From Rhizobium favelukesii (GTDB lineage Bacteria; Pseudomonadota; Alphaproteobacteria; Rhizobiales; Rhizobiaceae), in the NCBI RefSeq assembly GCF_000577275.2, contig NZ_HG916852.1, positions 4,102,001 through 4,166,000 of the forward strand: a DNA stretch of 64,000 nucleotides, given 5' to 3'. Positions 46,559 through 55,927 of this stretch are shown in pieces. A program made the position numbers and the translations under genes. Numbering within the stretch: position 1 is the first letter of the stretch; every line of letters starts with the position of its first letter. Under the pieces are notes generated by a model that did no database searches, was not told the origin of the DNA, and saw only the letters and a program-made list of their open reading frames with translations.

Positions 46559-46641
46559 ATGACGATGAAAGGCATTTTGCTTTGGTTGATCGGTATCCGA
46601 TCCCGGTGATTATTCTACTCTGTCTCTTCCATGCAGTTTAA
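46559..46641 (+). pseudogene. Frameshifted small hydrophobic protein gene
   Basis: The frame from 46559 reads MTMKGILLWLIGI, then goes out of frame (RSR, stop); in the next frame PIPVIILLCLFHAV follows, ending TAA at 46639-46641. Joined, MKGILLWLIGIPIPVIILLC and LFHAV make a compact single-helix protein of a kind I recall as common in alphaproteobacteria. One base is missing in the run at 46597-46598 (TATCCGATCCC, where TATCCCGATCCC restores the frame). Either a true mutation or a sequencing error in a short C run. Confidence 0.6.
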
Positions 46642-46727
46642 GACTGCGTTCGGTTGCCGGTATTGCAAAGGCGCGTCGATTTGGACGCATCTTTTCTGTT
46701 GGCTGAAGCCGGCCTTGGAGCTCCAAC

Positions 46728-46752
46728 GGAACCAATAGGGCGACCTCCCGTT
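46728..46752 (+). promoter_or_regulatory. RpoE2/EcfG-type general stress promoter of the DUF1328 gene
   Basis: GGAAC (46728-46732), 16 bases, CGTT (46749-46752). This equals the consensus for the alphaproteobacterial general stress sigma factor EcfG (RpoE2 in S. meliloti). It lies 31 bp before the DUF1328 ATG. Confidence 0.65.
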
Positions 46753-46782
46753 ATTTTGTCAGCAAAGACAAAGGAGATCGCC

Positions 46783-46947
46783 ATGCTTTACTATGCACTT
46801 GTATTTCTCGTTGTGGCGCTGATCGCCGGCGTTTTGGGCTTTGGCGGCATTGCAGGTGCTTCGGCGTCAATCGCTCAGGTTCTTTTCTTCCTGTTCCTGA
46901 TCCTGTTCGTCGTCTCGCTGGTTGTGCGCCTCATGCGGCGCGCTTGA
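46783..46947 (+). CDS. DUF1328 family small membrane protein (YtjA-like)
   Basis: A 54-aa protein with two transmembrane helices: [21 protein letters not shown], then [21 protein letters not shown] and [32 protein letters not shown] matches the DUF1328/YtjA consensus. AAGGAG precedes the ATG at correct spacing. Function unknown; homologues are repeatedly found among stress-induced genes, in agreement with the EcfG-type promoter just upstream. Terminator at 46969-47003. Confidence 0.88.
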   Translation: MLYYALVFLVVALIAGVLGFGGIAGASASIAQVLFFLFLILFVVSLVVRLMRRA

Positions 46948-46968
46948 CAAAAACATTGGTGTAAAATG

Positions 46969-47003
46969 GGAAACCGGCGCTTGCCCAAGCGCCGGTTTCC
47001 TTT
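46969..47003 (+). terminator. Rho-independent terminator after the DUF1328 gene
   Basis: A 14-bp perfect stem, 46969-46982 with 46987-47000, loop GCCC, followed by TTT. Very stable. Confidence 0.85.
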
Positions 47004-47307
47004 CGACCGCAGGAAATATCCGCACGGTGCCCGATTGCATCCTTTGAAACATCTTGACTTGAATTATCGCAATGGTGTCCAACTTTCCCGGAATGGCTCC
47101 GAAAGGGTGGAGGGCGCAACGGAGCCGTGTTCGCACATCGCCCACATAGGTCGCGTTTAAACCGTTTCGCATCGTCGGTTGATTACCGCTTCGATCTTGC
47201 TGTCCGGGATCAGGAAACCTCGGCACTGTTCATGCGGCAGTCATATTTGGCAGTGCAAAAGGCTACGCAAAATCATCATAACTTTGTTTGGATCCAGAAC
47301 CGAACCC
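47004..47307. other. ndvB upstream region
   Basis: About 300 bp with no supported gene. It must contain the ndvB promoter; TTGACT at about 47051 could be a -35 but no convincing -10 is present. The ndvB frame stays open back to 47179 through a TTG, but without the composition of coding DNA. Confidence 0.4.
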
Positions 47308-50300
47308 ATGTCAATTTCCGCCACGTCTCCGAGCCCGTCCCGCGAGTCCGAAACGAAGCAGATCGATCATAACGACTCGATCCGCTCAACGTATCTTTCC
47401 ATCGAGGATATCAAGGCAATAGGCGCCTCCGTCGCCGCCCGCGGCGTCGACTTGCTGCCCGCTTTTGCGCCCTTCGATTTCTTCGCGCGGCATAAGGAAA
47501 ACGAGAAGGAAATCCTGCGGGTCTACCGCACCACGGCAACGGACGTGGAATCGGGTGAAACGATCACTCCCGCAGCGGAATGGCTGCTCGACAACCACTA
47601 CATTGTCGAGGAAGCGATCCAGGAAATCCGTCGGGACTTCCCGCGGCGCTTCTATCGGGAACTGCCGACGATCGACATCAGCGGTGTGCAGATTCCGCGC
47701 ACGCTGGCGCTCGCGTGGCTTTATGTCGCCCACACCCACAGCACGATCTCGCAGCAAAGCCTGACGGCCCTCGTCGATGGCTTCCAGCAGAGCGAAACGC
47801 TGAGGATCGGTGAACTCTGGGCACTGCCGTCGCTTGTTCGCTATGTGCTCGTGGAAAACCTGCGTCGCATTTCGATCCGCGTCGAGCGCAGCCGTCGGTT
47901 GCGTCGACGCGCCAACGAGGCTGCAGACGAGCTTGTGCGGCTGACGGACCCGGGAAGGGCGGCCGAGTATCTTAGGTCGCTGGAGTCTCTTGCCGACGAC
48001 AACACCTTTGCGACGCAGTTCCTCTATCGCATGCGCGACGGCTCGCAAGCGTCCAGCGTGGCGATCACATGGCTGGACGAGCGTCTTGAAGCCCTCGGCC
48101 GTGACACCGAAGAGGCGACGATGGCGGAACATAGCCGCCTGTCCTCCGGCAATGTCACGATGGGCAACATCATCCGCAGTCTTCGCGAGATCGACGACAC
48201 CGAATGGTCGGTCTGGGTCGAGCAGGTGAGCCATGTTGACAAGCTGCTGTGGGACCATTCCGACTACGGTGATCTTGATTCCGGCTCGCGCAACAAATAC
48301 CGCAAGCAGATCGAAAAGCTGGCCAAGCGCTCGCCACTGTCGGAAATGGAAATTGCCCAACTGGCGCTCGATATGACTGAGGAGGCGAAGGCCTCCGGCG
48401 AGACGCAGCCAAATGAACCAAACGTCGGTGGCTTTCTCACCGGTGCCCAACGGCCAAAACTCGAGGCGCGATCGAACTACCGCCCAACGCCGACGCAGCA
48501 TTTTGTCCGCGCCGTTCGCCGATTCAATTGGCTGTCGATCGCCGCTCCGGTGATCCTGCTCACGATCATCGCGATGGCGGTCGTCGGCAAGTTCATGGCC
48601 AGTGCAGGCATGGGACCGCTGGAAATCGCGATCCTGCTGATCATGTTCTCGCTTCTGGCCTCCGAAGGCGCGACCGGTCTCTTCAACACCGTGCTGTCGT
48701 TCTTCGTCATACCGGCTCGACTGGTCGGCTACGAATTCAAGGAAGGCATTCCGGAGGAAGCACGCACGCTTCTGGTCGTTCCCTGCCTTATCTCCAACCG
48801 TGACAGCGTCGATGAGCTGGTCCGAAATCTCGAGGTCCACTACCTCGCCAACCCGCGCGGCGAAATCTACTTCGCGCTGCTCAGTGACTGGCCGGACAGC
48901 CAGGCCGAGGAAACGTCTGCCGATCTTGAGGTTCTGGACTACGCTCGCCGCGAAGTCGCAAACCTCTCGGCGCGCTATGCCTTTGATGGCAAGACGCGTT
49001 TCTATCTCTTGCATCGCCGCCGGCTCTACAATCCGTCCGAAGGTGCCTGGATGGGATGGGAACGCAAGCGCGGCAAGCTGCACGAATTGAACCTGCTGCT
49101 TCGCGGCGACCGTGATACGACCTACCTTCCGGGTGCAAATATCGTACCGGCAAACGTTCAGTACGTGATGACGCTCGATGCCGACACACGCCTTATGCGT
49201 GATGCGGTCACGAAGCTCGCAGGCAAGCTCTACCATCCGATCAACCGTCCGGTCATCAATCCGGCTACGGGTCGCGTCGAAAGCGGCTATGGCGTGCTGC
49301 AGCCGCGCGTTACCCCATCCCTGACAACAGGCAAGGACGCTTCGGTCTTCCAGCGCGTGTTCTCGATCAACCGCGGCCTCGACCCGTACGTCTTCACCGT
49401 CTCCGACGTCTATCAGGATCTGGCGGGTGAGGGCACTTTCACCGGCAAGGGCCTTTATCATGTCGATGCCTTCGAAGCGTCGCTGAAGGGGCGCATCGAG
49501 GAAAACTCGGTGCTCAGCCACGACCTGCTCGAGGGTTCGATGGCCCGTTGCGCGCTGGTCACCGATCTGGAGCTCGTCGAAGATTTCCCGATCCGTTACG
49601 AGGTCGAAACCTCGCGCCAGCATCGTTGGGCGCGTGGCGACTGGCAGCTGTTGCCGTACATGTTCAATCCGAAGCACGGCGTGACCGGGCTCGGCCGCTG
49701 GAAGATGTTCGACAATCTCCGCCGCTCGCTGACACCGATCGCCTGGTTCTTCGCCTCGGTGCTCGGCTGGTATTTCATGAGCCCACTCGGCGCACTCGTC
49801 TGGCAGATCCTCTTGATTTTCTGCCTCTTCGTCGCTCCCACGCTCTCGCTTATCCACGGCATCATTCCCCGCACCAGCGATATCGTCGCGAGGGCTCACC
49901 TTTACACCGTTTGGTCCGACATTCGCGCGGCCAATGCCCAAGTGGCCCTGCGGATCGTCTTCATCGCCGATTCCGCTTGCATGATGGCCGATGCCATCGG
50001 TCGCTCGCTCTATCGCCTGCTTTTCAGCCACAAGCTGATGCTGCAGTGGCGAACGGCAGCCAGTGTCCAGGCCGGCAAGCAGGGAACGATCCGGTCTTAC
50101 TACAAGGCAATGTGGCACGCCCCGGTGCTGGCCCTTCTCGCGCTCGGCTTTGCCGCACTTTCCGGCGACAACGCCTATCTCGTCGGCGTTCCTTTCGCCC
50201 TTCTCTGGTTCCTGTCGCCACTGGTCGCCTACTATGTCAGCCAGTCTGCCGAGACCGAAGACCGGCTTGAGGTCGCCGATTCCGTTTCCAGCGAACTCCG

Positions 50301-53300
50301 CAAGATTGCCCGCCGCACGTGGCGATATTTCGAGACGTTCACGACCGCCGAACAGAACTACCTGCCGCCGGACAATGTTCAGGAAACGCCGCATGTGATC
50401 GTGGCGACGCGCACGTCTCCGACCAATATCGGCGTCTACCTGCTATCCGTCGTCTCCGGCCGCCATTTCGGATGGTTCTCCTTCGAGGAAACCATCGAGC
50501 GGCTCGAACAGACGATCGCAACGATCGACAGGATGGAGAAGTTCCGCGGGCACCTGTTCAACTGGTATCACACCGATACGCTCGAGACGCTTGGACCGCG
50601 CTATGTTTCCGCAGTCGATAGCGGCAACCTTGCTGGCCACCTCATCGCGATCTCGTCCGCCTGCCGCGACTGGGCGGAAGCGCCGTCAGCTCATATGCAG
50701 GGCAACCTCGACGGCGTCGGCGATACTGCCGGCATCCTTGCAGAAGTGCTGTCCGAGCTGCCGGACGATCGCAAGACGGTTCGCCCGCTGCGCCGTCGCC
50801 TGGAGGAACGAATCATCGGCTTCCAGAACGCGCTGGCCGCAGTCAAGCGCGAGCACGAGTTCGCATCCATTCGCATCATCAACCTCGCCGTACTGGCGCG
50901 TGATATTCAGAAGCTCGCTGCCAACCTCGACCACGAAGTAAAGTCTGCTTTGAGCGTCGAAGTCACGCGCTGGGCGGAGTCTCTGGTCAAGATCTGCGAA
51001 GCCCACATCTCCGACAGCACTTTTGATCTATCCAACATCGACGCGTTGCGTCCACGTCTGACTGCCTTGCGCGACAAGGCACGCGACCTCGCCTTCTCGA
51101 TGGACTTTGGTTTCCTGTTCCGACCCGAGCGGCGCCTGCTCTCCATCGGCTACCGGGTGGAAAGCGGCGAACTCGATCAGGCGTGTTATGACCTACTGGC
51201 GTCGGAATGCCGCCTCACCAGCCTGTTCGGCATCGCCAAGGGCGACTTGCCGACAGAGCATTGGTACCGACTCGGCCGCCAGGTCGTTCCGGTTGGCTCG
51301 CGCGGTGCACTCGTCTCCTGGTCCGGCTCGATGTTCGAGTACCTCATGCCGCCGCTCGTCATGCAGGAGCGCGGCGGAGGCATCCTCAACCAGACCAACA
51401 ATCTGGTCGTGGTCGAGCAAATGAACCATGCTCGCAAGCTGGGAATTCCGTGGGGTATTTCGGAAGCGGCGTTCAATGCGCGCGACCACAACCTGAACTA
51501 CCAGTACACGAACTTCGGCGTACCATCGCTCGGCCTGAAGCGTGGCCTTGGCCACAACGCGGTTATCGCGCCCTATGCTTCGATCCTCGCCAGCCAGTAC
51601 GATCCTGACGCGGCACTTGAGAACCTTCAGCGCCTGCGCAAGCTCGGCGCGCTCGGTAAGTTCGGCTTCCACGACGCCGTCGATTTTACGCCGACCCGCG
51701 TGCCCGAAGGTAAGACTTGCGCGGTCGTCTACAACTACTATGCTCACCATCACGGCATGTCGATCGCGGCCGTCGCGAACGTGGCCTTCAACGGCCACTT
51801 GCGCGAACTCTTCCACTCGGATCCGGTGATCGAGGCTGCCGAGCTCCTTCTCCAGGAGAAGGCACCGCGGGATATTCCGGTCATGAGTGGCAAGCACGAG
51901 TCCGATACGCCAGCCAGCATCCAGGACGACCTGTTGCGTCCTGAACTGCGCAAGATCTATGATCCGGCATCGCGCGACCGCGAGCTGGTCTTCCTCTCGA
52001 ACGGCCACTACTCGCTGATGCTGACTGCAACCGGCGCCGGCTATTCCAGGTGGAACGGCCAGTCGGTCTCCCGTTGGAAAGCCGATCCAACCGAGGATCG
52101 CTGGGGTAGCTTCATCTTCCTGCGCGATACCGCAACCAACGAATGGTGGTCGGCGACCGCGGAGCCAAAGAGCGTCGAAGGCGAGCAGGTCAGGGTTCTC
52201 CTTGCCGACGAAAAGGCGGAGTTCACCAAGACCGTCGGTGACCTTACCAGTGAGGTCGAGTGCATCGTCGCCACTGAGCACGACGCCGAAGGCCGACGCC
52301 TGACGCTCGTCAACAGCGGAACGGAGGATCGCTTCATCGAGGTGACCTCGTATCTCGAACCGGTTCTGGCGACGGACGATGTCGACAACGCACACCCGGC
52401 GTTTGCCCGGATGTTCGTCAAGACGGAAATCGGCAAACGCGGTGACGTCATCCGCGTCGAGCGCAACAAGCGCGATCCGAACGAGCCGAACATGGCCGTT
52501 GCTCACCTTATCGTCGACAACTCCGGTTCTTCGCGCCACACCGAGTTCGAGACCGACCGCCGCAAGTTCCTCGGACGGGGACGCACCCTCTCGAATGCTG
52601 CCGTTTTCGACCCTGGCGCGACCCTTTCCGGCACCGACGGCTTCGTTCTCGACCCGGTTCTCTCCCTTCGCCGCACGGTCCGCGTGCCGCCCGGCAAGAA
52701 AGTCAGCGTCATCTTCTGGACTGTCGCTGCCCCGAGCCGCAATGAGGTGGACCAGGCCGTTGATCGGTATCGCCACGCGGACGCCTTCAACCACGAGCTC
52801 GTCCAGGCATGGACCCGCACGCAGGTGCAGATGCGCCATGTCGGCGTCACGTCGCAGCAGGCGGTAGCCTTCCAGCATCTCGGCCGCCACCTGGTTTATC
52901 CGGATATGTATCTGCGCGCCGATGCGGCCGCAGTCGCCGCCGGCATGCAGTCGCAGTCGTCGCTTTGGCCGCTGGCAATTTCGGGGGATTTCCCGATCTT
53001 CACCCTGCGCGTCAATGATGACATGGATCTCGACATTGTCAGAGAGGCATTGCTTGCGCAGGAATACCTTCGCTCGCGTGGCGTCACCGCCGATCTGGTC
53101 ATCATGAACGAGCGCGCCTCATCCTATGCGCAGGACATGCAGCACGCCGTCGACCAGATGGCAGAAAACGTTCGCCGTATGGGTCAGGCCGATGGCTTGC
53201 GTCAGCACATTTTTACGGTCCGCAAGGATCTGATGGAAGAGTCGACATATCACGCCCTCATCTCCGCCTCGCGCGTGACCTTCCACGCCAAGAACGGCAA

Positions 53301-55827
53301 GATTATCGATCAGATCAATCGCGCCGTCGCGCTCTTTTCCCCAAGCAAGGAAGAGCAGCAGGAACTGGAACGCGCCGACCGGGCAAAGACGCCTGTCAAG
53401 CTGGTCGCCGCGGCACCCGCCTCATCGCCGTCAAAGGTGGTGATCGAGGAGGAAGGCGACCTTAATTTCTGGAACGGCATCGGCGGTTTTGCCGTCGACG
53501 GTCGCGAATATGTCGTGCGCCTTCCCGGGGGTCACGCGACGCCTCATCCGTGGATCAATGTGATCTCGAATGAGAAATTCGGCTTCCACGTGTCTGCGGA
53601 AGGAGCGGGTTTCACGTGGAGCGTAAACTCGCGCGATTATCAGCTGACCTCGTGGTCGAATGACGCGGTCATCAACCGCCCAGGTGAAGCGATTTACGTC
53701 GTCGATCGCGAGAGCGGCGCGGTGTTGACCCCGTTCGCGAGCCTCTCGGAGCGTCAGGATATTCGCTTCGAAGCACGACATGGTCTGGGCTATTCCGTAT
53801 TCTCCAGCGTCCAGAACGAAATCGCGCTTGAGGTCACGCAAACCGTCGATCGCGAGAAACCGGTCAAGCTGCAGCGGATCCGGCTACGCAATACCGGCTC
53901 CAGACCAAGAAAGCTGCGGCTCTACGGCTACGTCGAGTGGGTTCTGGGCAACAACGCGCAGAAGTCTGCACCGTTCATCCTCTCTGAGCACGACGAGGAG
54001 ACGGGCGCGCTGCTGGCGAGCAACAACTACAGCATCGATTATTCCGGTCGCGTGACTTTCTTTGTGGCCAGCGAGAAGCCATCGAGCTTTACCGCCAGCC
54101 GTCGAGAATTTATCGGCAAAACAGGTACGATCCAGACACCGCATGCACTGAGTTCGGTGGCCAACCTTTCCGGCACGACCGAACTCGACGGCGACCCGGC
54201 AGCGGTTCTGGCGATCGATATCGAGATCGGACCGGACGAGGAGCGGGATGTCTGCTTCTTCCTCGGCGAGACCGAGACGAAGGCCGAGGCGAGGGCGTTG
54301 ATCAGCGATATCCGCAAGATCGCCTTCGAGGACGTTGTCCAGGCAAACCGTGCCTTCTGGCAGGGTTTCACTGGGAAGCTGCAGGTTTTCACGCCCGATC
54401 AGAGCATGAACAATCTGATCAATACGTGGCTGCCCTACCAGAGCCTTGGCTGCCGTATCATGGCGCGTACGGCCTTCTATCAGGCGAGCGGTGCCTTCGG
54501 CTTCCGCGACCAGTTGCAGGATACATTGGCATTCGTCATCCATGAGCCGTCGATTGCCCGCAAGCAGATCCTGAACGCCGCCTCGCGTCAGTTCCGTGAA
54601 GGTGACGTTCAGCACTGGTGGCTGCCCGGTACTGGCGCCGGCGTCCGGACAATGATCTCGGACGATGTTGTTTGGCTCGCCTACGCGATCCATCACTACT
54701 GCAGCGTTACGAGCGACAAGAGCGTCCTCGACGAGCAGCTCGCCTTCCTGGAAGGGCCGGCGCTCCTCGAGGGCCAGCACGATTCCTTCTATCTGCCTGA
54801 GGTCTCCGACGACACGGCGAGCGTCTACGAACACGCCGCCATCGCGCTTGATCTCGCGATCGCCCGGAAGGGAAAGAACGGGCTGCCGTTATTCCTTGGC
54901 GGCGACTGGAACGATGGCATGAACCGCGTCGGCATCGGCGGCCAGGGAACGAGCGTCTGGCTCGGCTGGTTCCTTGCGGGCGCGCTGCGCTCGTTTACCG
55001 CCTATGCGCGGGAGCGGGGCGACACGGCACGTGTCGAGCAGTGGACCAAGCACCTGGCAGAGCTTAAGGCTGCGCTTGAAACTGCAGCTTGGGATGGCGC
55101 CTACTACAGGCGTGGTACGTTTGACGACGGCAGCTTGCTTGGTTCGAAGGAAAGCCTCGAATGCCAGATCGACTCGATCGCCCAGTCCTGGAGTGTGCTA
55201 TCCGGCGAAGGAGATCCGGCGCATGCTGCGAAGGCGATGAACTCGGTCTTGGATAAGTTGGTCGATCCCGAAGCGCGGATCATCCGCCTCTTTACCCCGC
55301 CCTTTGCTAACTCGGCTAAGGATCCGGGCTACATCAAGGCCTACCCGCCAGGTGTTCGCGAAAACGGTGGTCAGTACACCCATGCCGCGACCTGGGTCGT
55401 CATGGCGCTGGCCGAGCTTGGCCGCGGCGATGACGCTCTGCGTTGTTTCGAACTGCTCAATCCGATCAGCCATGCGCGTGACCCGGTTTCGGCGGAGCGC
55501 TATCGCGTCGAACCCTACATCATCGCAGCTGATGTCTACGGCGAGGGCACGCTCACCGGGCGCGGCGGCTGGACGTGGTACACGGGCTCGGCCGGGTGGC
55601 TCTACCGGGCGGTGACCGAGGGCATCCTTGGCATCCGGGTAAAGGACGGTTGCTTGTACGTGCGTCCGGCACTGCCGAGCACATGGGACGGCTTCTCTGC
55701 CGAGATCGAGCATGCGGGTGCTAAATATCTCATTTCGGTCTCAAAATCGTCCCATCCTAAAGGTTACGGTGTCACCATCAACGGACGCGAAGTCACCGAT
55801 CCCGACGAGGGATATCCGGTCGGATAA
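47308..55827 (+). CDS. ndvB: Cyclic beta-1,2-glucan synthase
   Basis: Giant inner-membrane enzyme (2839 aa) that initiates, elongates, sizes and cyclises osmoregulated periplasmic beta-1,2-glucan from UDP-glucose; needed for nodule invasion or virulence in Rhizobiaceae (NdvB, ChvB, Cgs). Seen: N-terminal cytosolic region; helices near residues 410-480 and 800-1000; the GT84 glycosyltransferase with D624-x-D626 (TLDADTRLM) and Q771-x-R-W774 (SRQHRWARGDW); C-terminal carbohydrate-binding and GH94 phosphorylase-like region with WNDGMNRVG, catalytic-type Asp near 2536, which controls ring size. Start at MSISATSP has no strong SD. Length agrees with the S. meliloti protein (about 2830 aa). Codon use is uniform; no frameshifts were seen. 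Confidence 0.97.
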   Translation: MSISATSPSPSRESETKQIDHNDSIRSTYLSIEDIKAIGASVAARGVDLLPAFAPFDFFARHKENEKEILRVYRTTATDVESGETITPAAEWLLDNHYIVEEAIQEIRRDFPRRFYRELPTIDISGVQIPRTLALAWLYVAHTHSTISQQSLTALVDGFQQSETLRIGELWALPSLVRYVLVENLRRISIRVERSRRLRRRANEAADELVRLTDPGRAAEYLRSLESLADDNTFATQFLYRMRDGSQASSVAITWLDERLEALGRDTEEATMAEHSRLSSGNVTMGNIIRSLREIDDTEWSVWVEQVSHVDKLLWDHSDYGDLDSGSRNKYRKQIEKLAKRSPLSEMEIAQLALDMTEEAKASGETQPNEPNVGGFLTGAQRPKLEARSNYRPTPTQHFVRAVRRFNWLSIAAPVILLTIIAMAVVGKFMASAGMGPLEIAILLIMFSLLASEGATGLFNTVLSFFVIPARLVGYEFKEGIPEEARTLLVVPCLISNRDSVDELVRNLEVHYLANPRGEIYFALLSDWPDSQAEETSADLEVLDYARREVANLSARYAFDGKTRFYLLHRRRLYNPSEGAWMGWERKRGKLHELNLLLRGDRDTTYLPGANIVPANVQYVMTLDADTRLMRDAVTKLAGKLYHPINRPVINPATGRVESGYGVLQPRVTPSLTTGKDASVFQRVFSINRGLDPYVFTVSDVYQDLAGEGTFTGKGLYHVDAFEASLKGRIEENSVLSHDLLEGSMARCALVTDLELVEDFPIRYEVETSRQHRWARGDWQLLPYMFNPKHGVTGLGRWKMFDNLRRSLTPIAWFFASVLGWYFMSPLGALVWQILLIFCLFVAPTLSLIHGIIPRTSDIVARAHLYTVWSDIRAANAQVALRIVFIADSACMMADAIGRSLYRLLFSHKLMLQWRTAASVQAGKQGTIRSYYKAMWHAPVLALLALGFAALSGDNAYLVGVPFALLWFLSPLVAYYVSQSAETEDRLEVADSVSSELRKIARRTWRYFETFTTAEQNYLPPDNVQETPHVIVATRTSPTNIGVYLLSVVSGRHFGWFSFEETIERLEQTIATIDRMEKFRGHLFNWYHTDTLETLGPRYVSAVDSGNLAGHLIAISSACRDWAEAPSAHMQGNLDGVGDTAGILAEVLSELPDDRKTVRPLRRRLEERIIGFQNALAAVKREHEFASIRIINLAVLARDIQKLAANLDHEVKSALSVEVTRWAESLVKICEAHISDSTFDLSNIDALRPRLTALRDKARDLAFSMDFGFLFRPERRLLSIGYRVESGELDQACYDLLASECRLTSLFGIAKGDLPTEHWYRLGRQVVPVGSRGALVSWSGSMFEYLMPPLVMQERGGGILNQTNNLVVVEQMNHARKLGIPWGISEAAFNARDHNLNYQYTNFGVPSLGLKRGLGHNAVIAPYASILASQYDPDAALENLQRLRKLGALGKFGFHDAVDFTPTRVPEGKTCAVVYNYYAHHHGMSIAAVANVAFNGHLRELFHSDPVIEAAELLLQEKAPRDIPVMSGKHESDTPASIQDDLLRPELRKIYDPASRDRELVFLSNGHYSLMLTATGAGYSRWNGQSVSRWKADPTEDRWGSFIFLRDTATNEWWSATAEPKSVEGEQVRVLLADEKAEFTKTVGDLTSEVECIVATEHDAEGRRLTLVNSGTEDRFIEVTSYLEPVLATDDVDNAHPAFARMFVKTEIGKRGDVIRVERNKRDPNEPNMAVAHLIVDNSGSSRHTEFETDRRKFLGRGRTLSNAAVFDPGATLSGTDGFVLDPVLSLRRTVRVPPGKKVSVIFWTVAAPSRNEVDQAVDRYRHADAFNHELVQAWTRTQVQMRHVGVTSQQAVAFQHLGRHLVYPDMYLRADAAAVAAGMQSQSSLWPLAISGDFPIFTLRVNDDMDLDIVREALLAQEYLRSRGVTADLVIMNERASSYAQDMQHAVDQMAENVRRMGQADGLRQHIFTVRKDLMEESTYHALISASRVTFHAKNGKIIDQINRAVALFSPSKEEQQELERADRAKTPVKLVAAAPASSPSKVVIEEEGDLNFWNGIGGFAVDGREYVVRLPGGHATPHPWINVISNEKFGFHVSAEGAGFTWSVNSRDYQLTSWSNDAVINRPGEAIYVVDRESGAVLTPFASLSERQDIRFEARHGLGYSVFSSVQNEIALEVTQTVDREKPVKLQRIRLRNTGSRPRKLRLYGYVEWVLGNNAQKSAPFILSEHDEETGALLASNNYSIDYSGRVTFFVASEKPSSFTASRREFIGKTGTIQTPHALSSVANLSGTTELDGDPAAVLAIDIEIGPDEERDVCFFLGETETKAEARALISDIRKIAFEDVVQANRAFWQGFTGKLQVFTPDQSMNNLINTWLPYQSLGCRIMARTAFYQASGAFGFRDQLQDTLAFVIHEPSIARKQILNAASRQFREGDVQHWWLPGTGAGVRTMISDDVVWLAYAIHHYCSVTSDKSVLDEQLAFLEGPALLEGQHDSFYLPEVSDDTASVYEHAAIALDLAIARKGKNGLPLFLGGDWNDGMNRVGIGGQGTSVWLGWFLAGALRSFTAYARERGDTARVEQWTKHLAELKAALETAAWDGAYYRRGTFDDGSLLGSKESLECQIDSIAQSWSVLSGEGDPAHAAKAMNSVLDKLVDPEARIIRLFTPPFANSAKDPGYIKAYPPGVRENGGQYTHAATWVVMALAELGRGDDALRCFELLNPISHARDPVSAERYRVEPYIIAADVYGEGTLTGRGGWTWYTGSAGWLYRAVTEGILGIRVKDGCLYVRPALPSTWDGFSAEIEHAGAKYLISVSKSSHPKGYGVTINGREVTDPDEGYPVG

Positions 55828-55860
55828 CAGCATTTTTCCACGCTAATCATCCGGCGATTC

Positions 55861-55894
55861 GTTGCGGCCAAAAGGGAACCCTTTTGGCCGCAAC
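55861..55894. repeat. Perfect 16-bp palindrome between ndvB and opgC
   Basis: GTTGCGGCCAAAAGGG (55861-55876) is followed after two bases by its exact reverse complement (55879-55894). It lies 34 bp after ndvB and 33 bp before opgC. No T-run follows (TGCGTTTG), so a simple terminator is unlikely; RNA processing, stabilisation or an extragenic palindrome is possible. Confidence 0.85.
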
Positions 55895-55927
55895 TGCGTT
55901 TGCAAAATCGGAAAGCAGGAGAAGTCC

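Noticed and set aside
47386..50394. 1002-codon minus-strand open frame inside ndvB
   Set aside because: Antisense of the cyclic glucan synthase; product has no recognisable domains and is Arg/His/Gln-rich as expected for shadow frames.
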